Positions 8,381 to 16,780 are shown, counted from the stretch's first letter. The stretch: DNA of 49,186 nt from Deltaproteobacteria bacterium (GCA_026388535.1 JAPLJP010000167.1:1-49186), one strand, 5' to 3'. Numbers and translations are program-made. Notes: a model not told the origin generated them from the sequence alone.

Positions 8381-9319
8381 CTAATAGCCATTTGCCTTTA
8401 ACTCTTTAACGACATTGACATAGAATCTAGGCGCATCAAAACCGGGAGTGAATCCTAACATCTGACCAATTTCATATAAATGATTGACACCAGGGAACAG
8501 CAGTGAAGTAGTTAAAGCGCCTCTCCATGTACCCAGCTTGGCGCTCTTGATTGACACAAGACAGTCATTGTCGCCCGCGCCCAGAGCTTTCATGAGAACC
8601 CACAGCGGCCCTATGAATAACTGGTCGGGAGTTACACCGACATAGTTGATCTTGCCGCCCCACGACTGATACATAATCCCCGGAACATTAGGAGTATTTG
8701 GATTAAATATATTTTGTACATAGTTTGTGGTAAGGTTGTACAGTCCCTTCATGCAATTTTTATCTTCCTGATCATAAAAGAAAATACCGTAAAATGCATT
8801 TACCGCGGCAGAGATAACATTGCCCGCAATTTTACCTAAAACCGGAACGCCATTATCCAAGTTCCACAAAAGATCAGCTATTTCAGCTCCTCCGTTCACG
8901 CCGCTTATGCTGGTCAGAGAGGCGACATAGTTCCTTGCCGGCCCTTTTCCTGGTATGCTGAGATTAGTTGTCAAGTGCCTGCTGTCCAGAGGTCCCATTG
9001 AATGAGCAATGATATTTATTTTAGTCCATTGGGGGTTAACGGCAAACTGCTCTCCCAACTCATTTGCCACTTGCTGGGCTCGTTCCGCAATTCCATTCAT
9101 GGGGTCCTGGTTAGTCACGTATACAGTGGCTCCGCAATCCCTCAGTGCGCCGGGAATCCCCCACCAGTAGTTTATTCCTACCAAGTTTTGATCCTTCATC
9201 CCCATCCCATGCACTAGAATAATTGGATATTTTGTTGCACAACTGGTGCTGGCATACACCGGAATTACACCACCGAATAATACCATCGCACCGATTACTA
9301 ATAAGAAAAATCTTTTCAT
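8381..9319 (-). CDS. secreted triacylglycerol lipase (foldase-dependent family)
   Basis: A 312-residue alpha/beta hydrolase with a signal peptide (1-23). The oxyanion loop is HGMG (37-40), the nucleophile elbow AHSMG (Ser107 at 105-109), the acid probably Asp252 (GDNDC) and the base His280 (VNH). Cys189 and Cys253 could form the disulfide known in family I.1/I.2 lipases. In that family the elbow reads AHSQGGLDSRY; here it is AHSMGPLDSRH, a noticeable departure. A likely foldase gene lies upstream on the same strand. It should hydrolyse long-chain acylglycerols outside the cell after periplasmic folding. The start has a GGGGG ribosome-binding site. A 22-bp direct repeat pair lies just upstream. 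Confidence 0.9.
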   Translation of the reverse strand: MKRFFLLVIGAMVLFGGVIPVYASTSCATKYPIILVHGMGMKDQNLVGINYWWGIPGALRDCGATVYVTNQDPMNGIAERAQQVANELGEQFAVNPQWTKINIIAHSMGPLDSRHLTTNLSIPGKGPARNYVASLTSISGVNGGAEIADLLWNLDNGVPVLGKIAGNVISAAVNAFYGIFFYDQEDKNCMKGLYNLTTNYVQNIFNPNTPNVPGIMYQSWGGKINYVGVTPDQLFIGPLWVLMKALGAGDNDCLVSIKSAKLGTWRGALTTSLLFPGVNHLYEIGQMLGFTPGFDAPRFYVNVVKELKANGY

Positions 9320-9397
9320 AATTTACCCCCATAAAAATTTGTTAAATTAAAACGAAGGACAACTAATTCAACATCACTTAACGAATGAATAGTTTAC

Positions 9398-9457
9398 TAT
9401 GGGCAACAACGTACAGTTTGGAAAATGAAGCAATGTATAGGAGACAACGCACAGTTT
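9398..9457. repeat. 22-bp direct repeat pair upstream of the lipase gene
   Basis: Two imperfect copies (9398-9419 and 9436-9457, 18 of 22 bases identical, 38-base period) share the core CAACGYACAGTTT. They lie 80-140 bases before the lipase start, a usual place for regulator-binding sites. No regulator gene is adjacent. Confidence 0.5.
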
Positions 9458-9562
9458 GAAATGTGGGAAATAAATATTAATATTTTTTATTTTTGTCAAG
9501 TGAAAATAAAGACAATTATTTAATTATTTTGCCAAGCTTGTATCTTAAATATAAAGAGATTT

Positions 9563-10576
9563 TTATTTTCTTTTAAACTTTTCTTCTGTGGCCCTCTGAA
9601 TTGCCAATCTTCTACGAAAAGCGTCGGCATCTTCTCCAAACATCTGATTTTGCAGTTCCTGCACCTTATTTTCTTTTTCTGCTTTATCAAGGCTAGGATC
9701 GTTCATTATTTCGCTCTCGCTGGCTTTATAATCACCTTCTTTTTTTTCATTATCAGCTACAGCCTTGTCAACATCCTCCAGCCTCTTTACCTGATCTTTC
9801 GTAAATATCTCCTCACGGATCGTGCGTATCTGTGCCTGCTTCTCATATTCATTCATGCCTGAAAAATCCTTCTCGTACATTGCCAGCTTTTCCTTATACC
9901 GAACATAAGGCTCGGCATAAGCATCCACTTTATCTGCTTCCTCTCCCCACATATCCTCGTTCAGTTGCTTAAGCTTTTTCTCCTTTTCGGCGCCATACAT
10001 ATTCTTATCGCCGAGTATCGCCGTGCGCCTCATCGGATATTCTTCAGCCTTTACGCTGGCGCCGAACAGAATATCAGCCACATCCCGGCCAAAAACCTCC
10101 CGCCGGTAATCCTGAATCTTGTGGAGAAAGTCTATCGCTTCTTCTGTAGTTTTGGGCATTCCCCATTGCCTTGTTTTTTCGCCGAGGCTCAACTGATAGG
10201 ATAAAAACTTTCTATAAAAAGCAAAAATCTTATCCGCCATATCTGAGGGCATTATCGAGTAAAGATATTTATTGATATTTTCAAGAAGGTCTTTCTCGTT
10301 ATCGAATTCCTTGAAATTGTCGGTCAGGAACATGAAAAATTTTAAAGTATAGGGATTGACGATTTCATCCTTGAAGTAATCCTTCGTGTTTTGTTTCTTG
10401 AAATCAATCACCTCATAATATGTTTCAATATCCTTCAGCTTTATATTGGAGCTTTTATCAAACACAAATCCTTTGTCGCTCTTTTCAGGTTTTGTCATGT
10501 GAGTGATAACCAAAGCTATAATAACAACTATCAAAAGGGGAATGCCCACAAGCGCGATTATCTTCTTTTTATTCAT
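9563..10576 (-). CDS. lipase-specific foldase (lipase secretion chaperone)
   Basis: A 337-residue protein with one N-terminal membrane anchor (about 5-27) and a long helical, charged periplasmic part. Repeated motifs such as 'YRREVFGRDVADILF', 'QIRTIREEIFTKDQVKRL' and 'ELQNQMFGEDADAFRR' are the helical repeats of the Lif/LimK family, which wraps round the lipase to fold it. The length is normal for the family. The RxxFDY motif important in Pseudomonas foldases is only loosely matched here (NFKEFDNE). It precedes the lipase on the same strand (243 bases between), so it is transcribed first, the reverse of the usual lipase-then-foldase order. It has AGGAG at the start and a consensus promoter. 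Confidence 0.85.
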   Translation of the reverse strand: MNKKKIIALVGIPLLIVVIIALVITHMTKPEKSDKGFVFDKSSNIKLKDIETYYEVIDFKKQNTKDYFKDEIVNPYTLKFFMFLTDNFKEFDNEKDLLENINKYLYSIMPSDMADKIFAFYRKFLSYQLSLGEKTRQWGMPKTTEEAIDFLHKIQDYRREVFGRDVADILFGASVKAEEYPMRRTAILGDKNMYGAEKEKKLKQLNEDMWGEEADKVDAYAEPYVRYKEKLAMYEKDFSGMNEYEKQAQIRTIREEIFTKDQVKRLEDVDKAVADNEKKEGDYKASESEIMNDPSLDKAEKENKVQELQNQMFGEDADAFRRRLAIQRATEEKFKRK

Positions 10577-10633
10577 TAAAGATATCTCCTGTTATGGTCT
10601 TTTTGATAAGCAATTTTTCTTGGAGTGGAAAGG

Positions 10634-10662
10634 AGTATAAGAAGAACATCTTTTTGTGTCAA
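10634..10662 (-). promoter_or_regulatory. near-consensus sigma-70 promoter of the foldase-lipase genes
   Basis: On the minus strand TTGACA (10657-10662) and TATACT (10634-10639) are exactly 17 bases apart, about 60 bases before the foldase start. It stands back-to-back with the plus-strand promoter copy at 10694-10722. Confidence 0.75.
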
Positions 10663-10685
10663 TGGAATTTTGACCATTAATTTAC

Positions 10686-10756
10686 AATTCTTGTTGATTT
10701 CCAGAAGGCTAATTAATACAAATAAATAATTCAAGGAAACATAAAATGAGAAATCA
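10686..10756 (+). repeat. upstream copy of duplicated promoter/start segment
   Basis: About 71 bp nearly identical to 12698-12764. It includes a -35 (TTGATT, 10694-10699), a 17-base spacer, a -10 (TACAAA, 10717-10722), an AAGGA ribosome-binding site and an ATG at 10746 followed by codons for M-R-N, as at the oxidoreductase start 2,012 bases away. After that the frame diverges and stops after about 21 codons. It looks like the severed start of the oxidoreductase gene left behind by an insertion. Confidence 0.85.
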
Positions 10757-10818
10757 GGTTTACCCATCTTGCATACAAAAGTTTAGAATTCTGATTGTTC
10801 ATATTGAGTAAAGAAGTA

Positions 10819-12231
10819 TTATTCCCTATCAGCAGGCGCAGTGCGGTAGATATTCAGACGATGTTCCCGCAACAGCCGCAGGGAATCACGAAACAGTTCG
10901 GGGAATTCCGAAAGTTCCTCAGGCGTGGCTGTATCAACCCTCATCGCGATAGAGCGGATTTGTTCGAAATAAGCCTTTCGGGAAGGCTGAATACGCCATT
11001 CAACGGCAGCAGTCAGAAGCAATCCCGCGAAAATCATCACGAAGCCTGCGTAAAGGGTACCCTTCAGTAGAGCATTTAACCTAACCGGTCGGGTGAGGAT
11101 GAATATGAAGATCCAGGCCATGGCTACTAGTCCGTAGATGCTGACGCAGGTATAGTGAGACGCCATACCGTAGGATGTCATGCCATAGTCTATCTCATAT
11201 GCGACGAACCGTCCCATCGTCATGAACCCGAGATACCAGATTGTCTGCATGATTAGAAATAACGGCAGATAGGTTCTCTCATACATTCTTGATCTGAAGA
11301 AGAGAACCAGTGCTAAAGCGTAAAGAAACAAGACGACCAGTCCTACTGCGACGATAGTATGAAATGAAAAATAAGCGCAAGCGAAAAAGGCATCAACACC
11401 TACAATGCTGGCGCCAAAGGCGGCGAGAAGAAACTGTAGTGCTTCGAAAGGATAAGCTAGTACGATATCCACGTGATGGAAGAGGGAATCACCAGGAAAA
11501 TAGTCATTATAGCTGATTCTGTACATATATAGGAACGCCATCGCTGATAGAAAAATACTGATCATAAGTGCACGGAACCAGAAATTTTTTGTCAGATGTG
11601 AACGGCGGGTAAGCAAGTAGCACAAAAAGGTCGAGCCCAGCGCCGGTGCAAAAGCGAAGCTATGTGTGCCCCCAAAAACCAGCACGGCCAGGGCAGGCAT
11701 AATAAAAGCCAGCGGCCAGTATTTCCGGGCGCCTGTCGTCAGAAATAATTCTAGACTGATAAAGCTGGCGATGAAGAACGGCATGGGTGACTGGAAGACG
11801 AATCCATATCCGAAGCTAAGCCCTTCCCACTGGATCACATTGAATATAAGCAAAGTAAGAACAAGAAATGTTGCCGCAATGAACTCGGGTGAGCGATCCG
11901 GTGCCAGACTTTTACGGTAGTCCCGGTAAATTAAAAGGGCGGAACTTAGCATAAGGAAGGGAACCAGCAGAATGATAAGTCTGGAGTTCATGGAGAACCA
12001 TTTGATATTGGCAATCTGCAGGAGATTGTAACCAAGTATTCTCGCGGCTATGGTTGGTCGCCAAAGATCGGCGAATGTAAGAGTACCTTTGAGATAGCTT
12101 TCAATGAATCCTCCTTTGATAAGGTACATATCATCTCGATAAGCTAAGTCAGTGGCTGTGGTCCACACATATATAAAGACCAATGCAAAGGGAATCAGCA
12201 AGGATAGAGAGAAAATTATTTTGGCTCTCAC
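10819..12231 (-). CDS. polytopic membrane protein, possibly GT-C-type
   Basis: A 470-residue protein with about eleven hydrophobic segments spread over residues 5-420 and a soluble basic C-terminus. An early YRDDMY motif just after the first segment resembles the acidic loop signature of GT-C membrane glycosyltransferases, but no other family signature is clear, so function is open. It lies alone on the minus strand inside a ~1.9 kb segment bounded by the two promoter-copy repeats, and interrupts what appears to have been a divergent foldase/oxidoreductase arrangement. I could not find a strong ribosome-binding site; the start is uncertain. It is likely acquired independently of its neighbours. 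Confidence 0.7.
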   Translation of the reverse strand: MRAKIIFSLSLLIPFALVFIYVWTTATDLAYRDDMYLIKGGFIESYLKGTLTFADLWRPTIAARILGYNLLQIANIKWFSMNSRLIILLVPFLMLSSALLIYRDYRKSLAPDRSPEFIAATFLVLTLLIFNVIQWEGLSFGYGFVFQSPMPFFIASFISLELFLTTGARKYWPLAFIMPALAVLVFGGTHSFAFAPALGSTFLCYLLTRRSHLTKNFWFRALMISIFLSAMAFLYMYRISYNDYFPGDSLFHHVDIVLAYPFEALQFLLAAFGASIVGVDAFFACAYFSFHTIVAVGLVVLFLYALALVLFFRSRMYERTYLPLFLIMQTIWYLGFMTMGRFVAYEIDYGMTSYGMASHYTCVSIYGLVAMAWIFIFILTRPVRLNALLKGTLYAGFVMIFAGLLLTAAVEWRIQPSRKAYFEQIRSIAMRVDTATPEELSEFPELFRDSLRLLREHRLNIYRTAPADRE

Positions 12232-12697
12232 AGGCGTTTTTTCTCCAATTTTAGAAACCAGAAATATTAACCCTCAAGCAACCTTTGGAAGCCGATTCCG
12301 ATAAGTTTCACCCCTGTGCGTGATCTTTAGGTCATGCACAGGGTTTTACTTTTAGAATTGGCATTTTACAAATAAATAATTCAATGTTTTTCAAGTAACG
12401 CCATTGATTTAATGCTTAATTATCTACGCCAATATTTTTTAATAATCAAACAATTATTATGTCAGCACCCTTTTTATAAATTGTAAAGGTGCAGAACAGA
12501 TTGCTGTATTTTTGCCATTTGGCGCCGCAGTGCGCCTTTGGACGGGATGCTATAACATTACTATATATTGAGAGAAGAAACAGAGCAATCTTTTCATTTC
12601 CCAATCCACATCGCCGCAAAAAATCAATTTTTTATTCGGCGTCGGTAATGACATCAATTATATATTTTGTCGCCGGAACAATATAAAAAAGAAGAAG
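12232..12697. other. 466-base non-coding stretch inside the inserted segment
   Basis: No convincing gene. It contains a 12-bp hairpin with a following T-run (12312-12347) and very A/T-rich DNA. An open frame at 12489-12686 gives 65 residues without recognisable features and I do not count it as a gene. Confidence 0.5.
12312..12347 (+). terminator. terminator-like hairpin without an obvious gene
   Basis: Arms 12312-12323 and 12332-12343 pair over 12 positions (one G-U on the RNA), with an 8-base loop and a TTTT run after it on the plus strand. No plus-strand gene ends here. It might terminate an unseen small RNA, be a remnant that travelled with the inserted segment, or act in the leader of the minus-strand membrane protein gene. 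Confidence 0.55.
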
Positions 12698-12764
12698 AAT
12701 TCTTGTTGACTTCCAGAAGGCTAATTAATACAAATAAAAAATCAAGGAAACAAAATGAGAAATC
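12698..12764 (+). promoter_or_regulatory. promoter and start of the oxidoreductase gene (downstream repeat copy)
   Basis: TTGACT (12706-12711) and TACAAA (12729-12734) with a 17-base spacer, then AAGGA seven bases before ATG 12755. This is the second copy of the segment at 10686-10756, and the functional one since it leads into a full gene. Confidence 0.7.
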
Positions 12765-14242
12765 CAGTAGAAGGTAAGAACATTGTTATTATCGGCGCAG
12801 GCGTCGGCGGGCTGAGCGCGGGAATTATTTTGTCGCTTCTGAATTTTCAGGTGACGGTTGTGGAAAAAAATCCTCTGCCCGGAGGTTTGATGCGTTCTTA
12901 CCGCCGTTCGGGATTTGATTGTCCTGTCGGCGTACACTATGTCGGCGCTCTGGGCGAAAAAGAGCCTCTGGGCAAAATGTTCCATATTCTGGGCATACCG
13001 GTTGACGAACTTTTTATCCCTATGGGACAGGAAGGAATCATTGACCGTTATATTTTTGATGATTTGATTTTCGATTTACCCACAAGCATTGACTCGCTGG
13101 AAAAAAACCTGAGAAGTACTTTTCCCGAGGACACGGCGGCTCTTGATGCAATCATGATAAATTTGCGCGAAATTTCCCGACGCATGATGGACCCTTCTTT
13201 TTTGCTCAATCAGGGCGATCCTTTTCAAAATATGGAATACTATCAATCCATGGGAGAATTACTGGATACTCTTCAAGTCTCCGTGGGATTACGGGCAATA
13301 TTATCCGTACCCTGTAATCTTATCGGTGTACCGCTTAACGATTGCCCCGTCATTTTCCACCACATGGTTTTAGCCAGCTATTTATTTTCTTCCTGGAGAT
13401 TGAAGGAAAGCGGCAGTAAAATGACTGAAGTTTTTGTCCGGCGTTTTAAGGAATCAGGGGGCTCGCTCATCCTGAATAACGGCATCAAAAAAATATCTCT
13501 GGCTGAAGGCAAAGTGACTGGAGTAATTCTGGAATCAGGAACTAATCTTCCTGCTGATGCCGTTGTTGCCGCTATACATCCGAAAATATTGCTCGAATTA
13601 CTGGAGCCAGAATCCTTGCGTCCCTCTTACCGGCAACGCATCCTGGGGCTGAAGGAAACGGAAGGAGTTATCGGGGTTCAGATAAGCGTGGATTCCGCGG
13701 CAAATCCCGAAATTAATTATAATATTTACCGGCTCCATAGAGACGAAAATGGTATTATTAAAGATGGCTTCTTTTACCAATTACGCGGCGGCAATTCTCA
13801 TGGCGCAAATCTGCTTTCTATTATTACGAAATCATCATACAGTGAGTGGAGCCAATGGGAAAACACGGTTCCCGGCCAACGCGGCAAAGACTATGAAGAA
13901 AAGAAAATGAGCATCGCCGAGAGTCTTCTGAAAAAAGCTCAGGAAATTTTTGGAGATATGAAAGACGCCCGGATACTCGATGTTTATACTCCTCTCACCA
14001 TCCGGGATTATGTGAATTGCCCCGAAGGCGCTTGCTACGGAATATTGCGCTCGTCGCGTCAGTTGCTCAAAGCTATTTCTTTAAATAATATTCCCATTCC
14101 CGGCCTGTGTCTTGCGGGACAAAACGCTTTGGCGCCGGGAGTTTTAGGCAGTATAATGGGTTCTTTTAACGCGGCAAGACAAATTATCGGCGCGGAAAGA
14201 TTTGCTCAGGAAATCAAGTGGGATACGCCATCACGGGTGTAA
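12755..14242 (+). CDS. phytoene-desaturase-like FAD-dependent oxidoreductase
   Basis: A 495-residue flavoprotein of the CrtI/CrtISO/RetSat superfamily. The dinucleotide-binding motif GAGVGG is at 14-19, followed by EKNPLPGG and the HYVG segment; the C-terminus has the closing FAD motif 'LCLAGQNALAPGVLGSIMGSFNAARQI'. Relatives desaturate, saturate or isomerise conjugated polyene chains. Sitting beside ACP, ketosynthase and acyltransferase genes, it could act on an ACP- or lipid-bound polyene, for example setting double bonds or their geometry; this is inference. It has its own promoter, a duplicate of which lies 2 kb upstream. Confidence 0.87.
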   Translation: MRNPVEGKNIVIIGAGVGGLSAGIILSLLNFQVTVVEKNPLPGGLMRSYRRSGFDCPVGVHYVGALGEKEPLGKMFHILGIPVDELFIPMGQEGIIDRYIFDDLIFDLPTSIDSLEKNLRSTFPEDTAALDAIMINLREISRRMMDPSFLLNQGDPFQNMEYYQSMGELLDTLQVSVGLRAILSVPCNLIGVPLNDCPVIFHHMVLASYLFSSWRLKESGSKMTEVFVRRFKESGGSLILNNGIKKISLAEGKVTGVILESGTNLPADAVVAAIHPKILLELLEPESLRPSYRQRILGLKETEGVIGVQISVDSAANPEINYNIYRLHRDENGIIKDGFFYQLRGGNSHGANLLSIITKSSYSEWSQWENTVPGQRGKDYEEKKMSIAESLLKKAQEIFGDMKDARILDVYTPLTIRDYVNCPEGACYGILRSSRQLLKAISLNNIPIPGLCLAGQNALAPGVLGSIMGSFNAARQIIGAERFAQEIKWDTPSRV

Positions 14243-14311
14243 ACCCCAAGGCAAGCAGTTATTAGATTCGCTTCTGAAGTTTGGGTCTCTGATCCCACTT
14301 CGCTTCGCTCC

Positions 14312-14367
14312 GGGGATAATTCGACCAGCAAATTCTAGTACGCTACGCTTCTATAATTTGGGTCTCA
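14312..14367 (+). repeat. dispersed stem-loop element, copy 1
   Basis: Conserved left flank GGGGATAATTCGACCAGCAA, a stem (CAAATT-TAG pairing with CTA-AATTTG, 14329-14338 and 14351-14360) and right flank GGGTCTCA. Copies with the same flanks but different stems lie at 45036-45092 (inverted) and 30999-31051. A partial flank (TTTGGGTCT) also occurs just upstream around 14279-14287. It fills the gap between the oxidoreductase and the ACP gene. Confidence 0.7.
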
Positions 14368-14445
14368 CTAATATAAAACATTGAAAAGCACCGCAATATT
14401 TGCTAAAAGCGGCAGAATCAAATTCAGAAAGTTAATTCCAAATCT

Positions 14446-14715
14446 ATGACACGTCAGGAAATTGAACGCGAAGTTATAAATGTTTTTCAGCGGGAGTTTG
14501 AAATCGAAAACCCCGGCATGGATGATGATTTGCGCGAAACATACGAATTCGACAGCATTGATGCCATCGAACTCTTGCTGGCGATAGAAAATTTCCTGGG
14601 TTCGGAAATAAGCCAGGAAGAAAAAAAACAAGCCATAAATATCCGCACAATTAATCAGATTTGCGACTATATTGAAAAGATCGCGAAAAAACGAAACCTT
14701 CTTTCACCGGCATAA
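14446..14715 (+). CDS. acyl carrier protein
   Basis: An 89-residue acidic four-helix carrier protein. The phosphopantetheine attachment serine is Ser37 in the motif FDSIDAIE. It would hold the growing acyl chain for the ketosynthase whose gene starts seven bases downstream. Carrier proteins with the DSID rather than DSLD motif are common in aryl-polyene-type loci. No phosphopantetheinyl transferase is seen in the window. The ribosome-binding site is weak. Confidence 0.92.
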   Translation: MTRQEIEREVINVFQREFEIENPGMDDDLRETYEFDSIDAIELLLAIENFLGSEISQEEKKQAINIRTINQICDYIEKIAKKRNLLSPA

Positions 14716-14722
14716 AATAATT

Positions 14723-15961
14723 ATGGAACGCAGAGTTGTTATCACAGGTTCTTCGGCTATAACACCTATTGGTCATGGAAAAGATCAAATAGTGACAAGC
14801 CTGCTAAATGGAGTATCAGGTGTAAAACCATTGCGTGAAGATGAATTCCTCGGCCGCTATATTCATTCACGGGTTTATGGGACGGTAGATTATCCCATTG
14901 ATTATGATTTTAAAAGAAATCACCGCAAGACCATGGGACCGGTGGCCTATTACGCCTGCCAGGTGGCCAAAGAAGTTCTGGAGCAGTCGGGACTCACCGA
15001 GGATTTTATCACGTCCGGAAGGCTGGGCGTGGCGTTTGGTTCCATTCACGGATCTCCGACAGTACAGCGAAATATTTACCGCATTTTTTTTGGAGCTACC
15101 GAAAAAGGAGCGGTACAAGGGATTGGAGCAGTTGATTATCTGAAATCAATGGTGCACACAACGGCTGTAAATATCACGAAGATGTTCGGCATTACCGGAC
15201 GCGTCATATCTTCGGGAACAGCCTGCACAACAAGTTCTCAGTCGATAGGTTACGGCTATGAGTCTGTCAAATTCGGTATGCAGGACGCCATGCTCTGCGG
15301 CGGCGCTGATGAATATGATACGATCACGGTAGCCGTTTTCGATAATCTGCTGGCGTGCTCCACAGCGTTCAATGACGAACCGCACAGGACTCCCCGCCCG
15401 TTTGACAAATTGCGCGACGGGCTTGTGGTGGGAGAAGGCGCAGGCGCGGTGATGCTGGAAGAATTTGAATTTGCCAGAAAACGCGGCGCAAATATCCTGG
15501 GTGAAGTCATCGGCTTTGCCTGCAACAACAACGGCGGCGATCTGATTTTGCCGAATTTAAAAGGCATAACCAATACACTTAAGCTCGGCGTGGAAAACGC
15601 CAAAATTAATCCTCAGGATGTTGACCTGATCAGCGCTCATGCCACCGCCACAAAGATGGGCGACATCATTGAAGCGCAAGCCATCAGCGACGTCTTTGGT
15701 AACAATCCTTATGTGGTGGGTTTAAAAAGTTATACCGGACATACAATGGCCGCCTGCGGTGCGATTGAAACAATAATGTCTCTCTATATGATGCAGGAAG
15801 GATTTATCGCGCCGACATTAAATTTGGAAGAAGTTGATGAACGCTGCGCCATGCTTAAGCACGTGCAGAAAATATTACAGCAGCCGGTAAACATAGCGGC
15901 CATCCAAAATTTCGCTTTTGGCGGCGTCAATACCATTCTGCTGATAAAAAAATTCTCCTGA
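14723..15961 (+). CDS. beta-ketoacyl-ACP synthase (FabF-like)
   Basis: A 412-residue condensing enzyme. The catalytic triad is complete: Cys168 (TACTTSSQ), His306 (AHATATKMGD) and His340 (SYTGHTMAACG). It therefore condenses rather than only setting chain length. Aryl-polyene clusters usually have two or three ketosynthase-like genes, including a chain-length partner; only this one is present here, so it may act alone or pair with a protein elsewhere. I chose ATG 14723 because upstream starts would overlap the ACP gene; the homology begins right after it (RRVVITG). It is followed after seven bases by the acyltransferase. Confidence 0.92.
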   Translation: MERRVVITGSSAITPIGHGKDQIVTSLLNGVSGVKPLREDEFLGRYIHSRVYGTVDYPIDYDFKRNHRKTMGPVAYYACQVAKEVLEQSGLTEDFITSGRLGVAFGSIHGSPTVQRNIYRIFFGATEKGAVQGIGAVDYLKSMVHTTAVNITKMFGITGRVISSGTACTTSSQSIGYGYESVKFGMQDAMLCGGADEYDTITVAVFDNLLACSTAFNDEPHRTPRPFDKLRDGLVVGEGAGAVMLEEFEFARKRGANILGEVIGFACNNNGGDLILPNLKGITNTLKLGVENAKINPQDVDLISAHATATKMGDIIEAQAISDVFGNNPYVVGLKSYTGHTMAACGAIETIMSLYMMQEGFIAPTLNLEEVDERCAMLKHVQKILQQPVNIAAIQNFAFGGVNTILLIKKFS

Positions 15962-15968
15962 GAGTAAA

Positions 15969-16778
15969 ATGTCCTTTGTCCGATTTTTTCATTTTATAAT
16001 TGATTTGTTCGTAACGTTGATTTTGTGGTGTTATTTTCTTTTCGGTTATTTGTTTATTTTATTATTTTTGTATATACCCGCCTATGTTTTCGCGGAAAAT
16101 ACAGCCACCGCGCTGCAAAATTTAAACCACGTTCATTTGAAGTGCTTTTTCGCGTTGACAAGATTAATTGTTCCCCGCACAAAATTTAAAATTCCCAAAG
16201 ATGTGCGGGAAATCCATTCATCCATCGTTATTTGCAATCATTTGTCCTATCTTGATCCTATTTTACTCGTATCGCTTTTCCAACGGCAGAAAACCATTGT
16301 GAAATATACTTTTTTTAAAGTTCCCATTTTCGGCTGGTTTTTAAAAAATTACGGTTATATTTCCTCCGGTTCCAGCGACATGACGGGACCGGCAATGATC
16401 AACAATCTGGAGGATATCAAGAAACATCTGGCAGAGGGAGGAATTGTATTTGTGTTTCCGGAAGGAACCAGAAGCCGCGACGGAAATCTTGCTCCTTTCA
16501 ATAAGGGTGTATTTACCATAGCCCGTTACTGCAACGCTTCACTGAAACTTATCTTTATTAATGGTACTAATAAACTATTTCAGCCCGGCCATTTCCTGTT
16601 TAACACTGGCGATTTTAATGAAATTAAATTAGAATTAATTGGTTCTTTGGAACCGGATTACAAGGGCAACAATTTTTCCATTTCCGCTGTCGCTGATGAG
16701 GCCAGAAATATTTTTGAAGAAAAAATCGCGAAGATTAAATCAATGGGAACAGAGACGCCCAAAAAAGCTTACAGATAA
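15969..16778 (+). CDS. PlsC-like lysophospholipid acyltransferase
   Basis: A 269-residue membrane-associated acyltransferase. One or two N-terminal hydrophobic segments (about 7-42) precede the HX4D active site NHLSYLD (His91, Asp96) and the acyl-acceptor motif FPEGTR (163-168). The family moves an acyl chain from ACP or CoA to lysophosphatidate or related acceptors. In aryl-polyene loci a similar enzyme joins the finished chain to a lipid carrier; that role is inferred here. It ends the second arm and is followed by a compound hairpin. Confidence 0.87.
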   Translation: MSFVRFFHFIIDLFVTLILWCYFLFGYLFILLFLYIPAYVFAENTATALQNLNHVHLKCFFALTRLIVPRTKFKIPKDVREIHSSIVICNHLSYLDPILLVSLFQRQKTIVKYTFFKVPIFGWFLKNYGYISSGSSDMTGPAMINNLEDIKKHLAEGGIVFVFPEGTRSRDGNLAPFNKGVFTIARYCNASLKLIFINGTNKLFQPGHFLFNTGDFNEIKLELIGSLEPDYKGNNFSISAVADEARNIFEEKIAKIKSMGTETPKKAYR

Positions 16779-16780
16779 AC

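Noticed and set aside
10576-10767. 63-residue minus-strand frame upstream of the foldase
   Set aside because: It is the antisense of the duplicated promoter and includes the foldase promoter; no coding signal.
12489-12686. 65-residue plus-strand frame in the inserted segment
   Set aside because: No ribosome-binding site, no recognisable features, biased composition.
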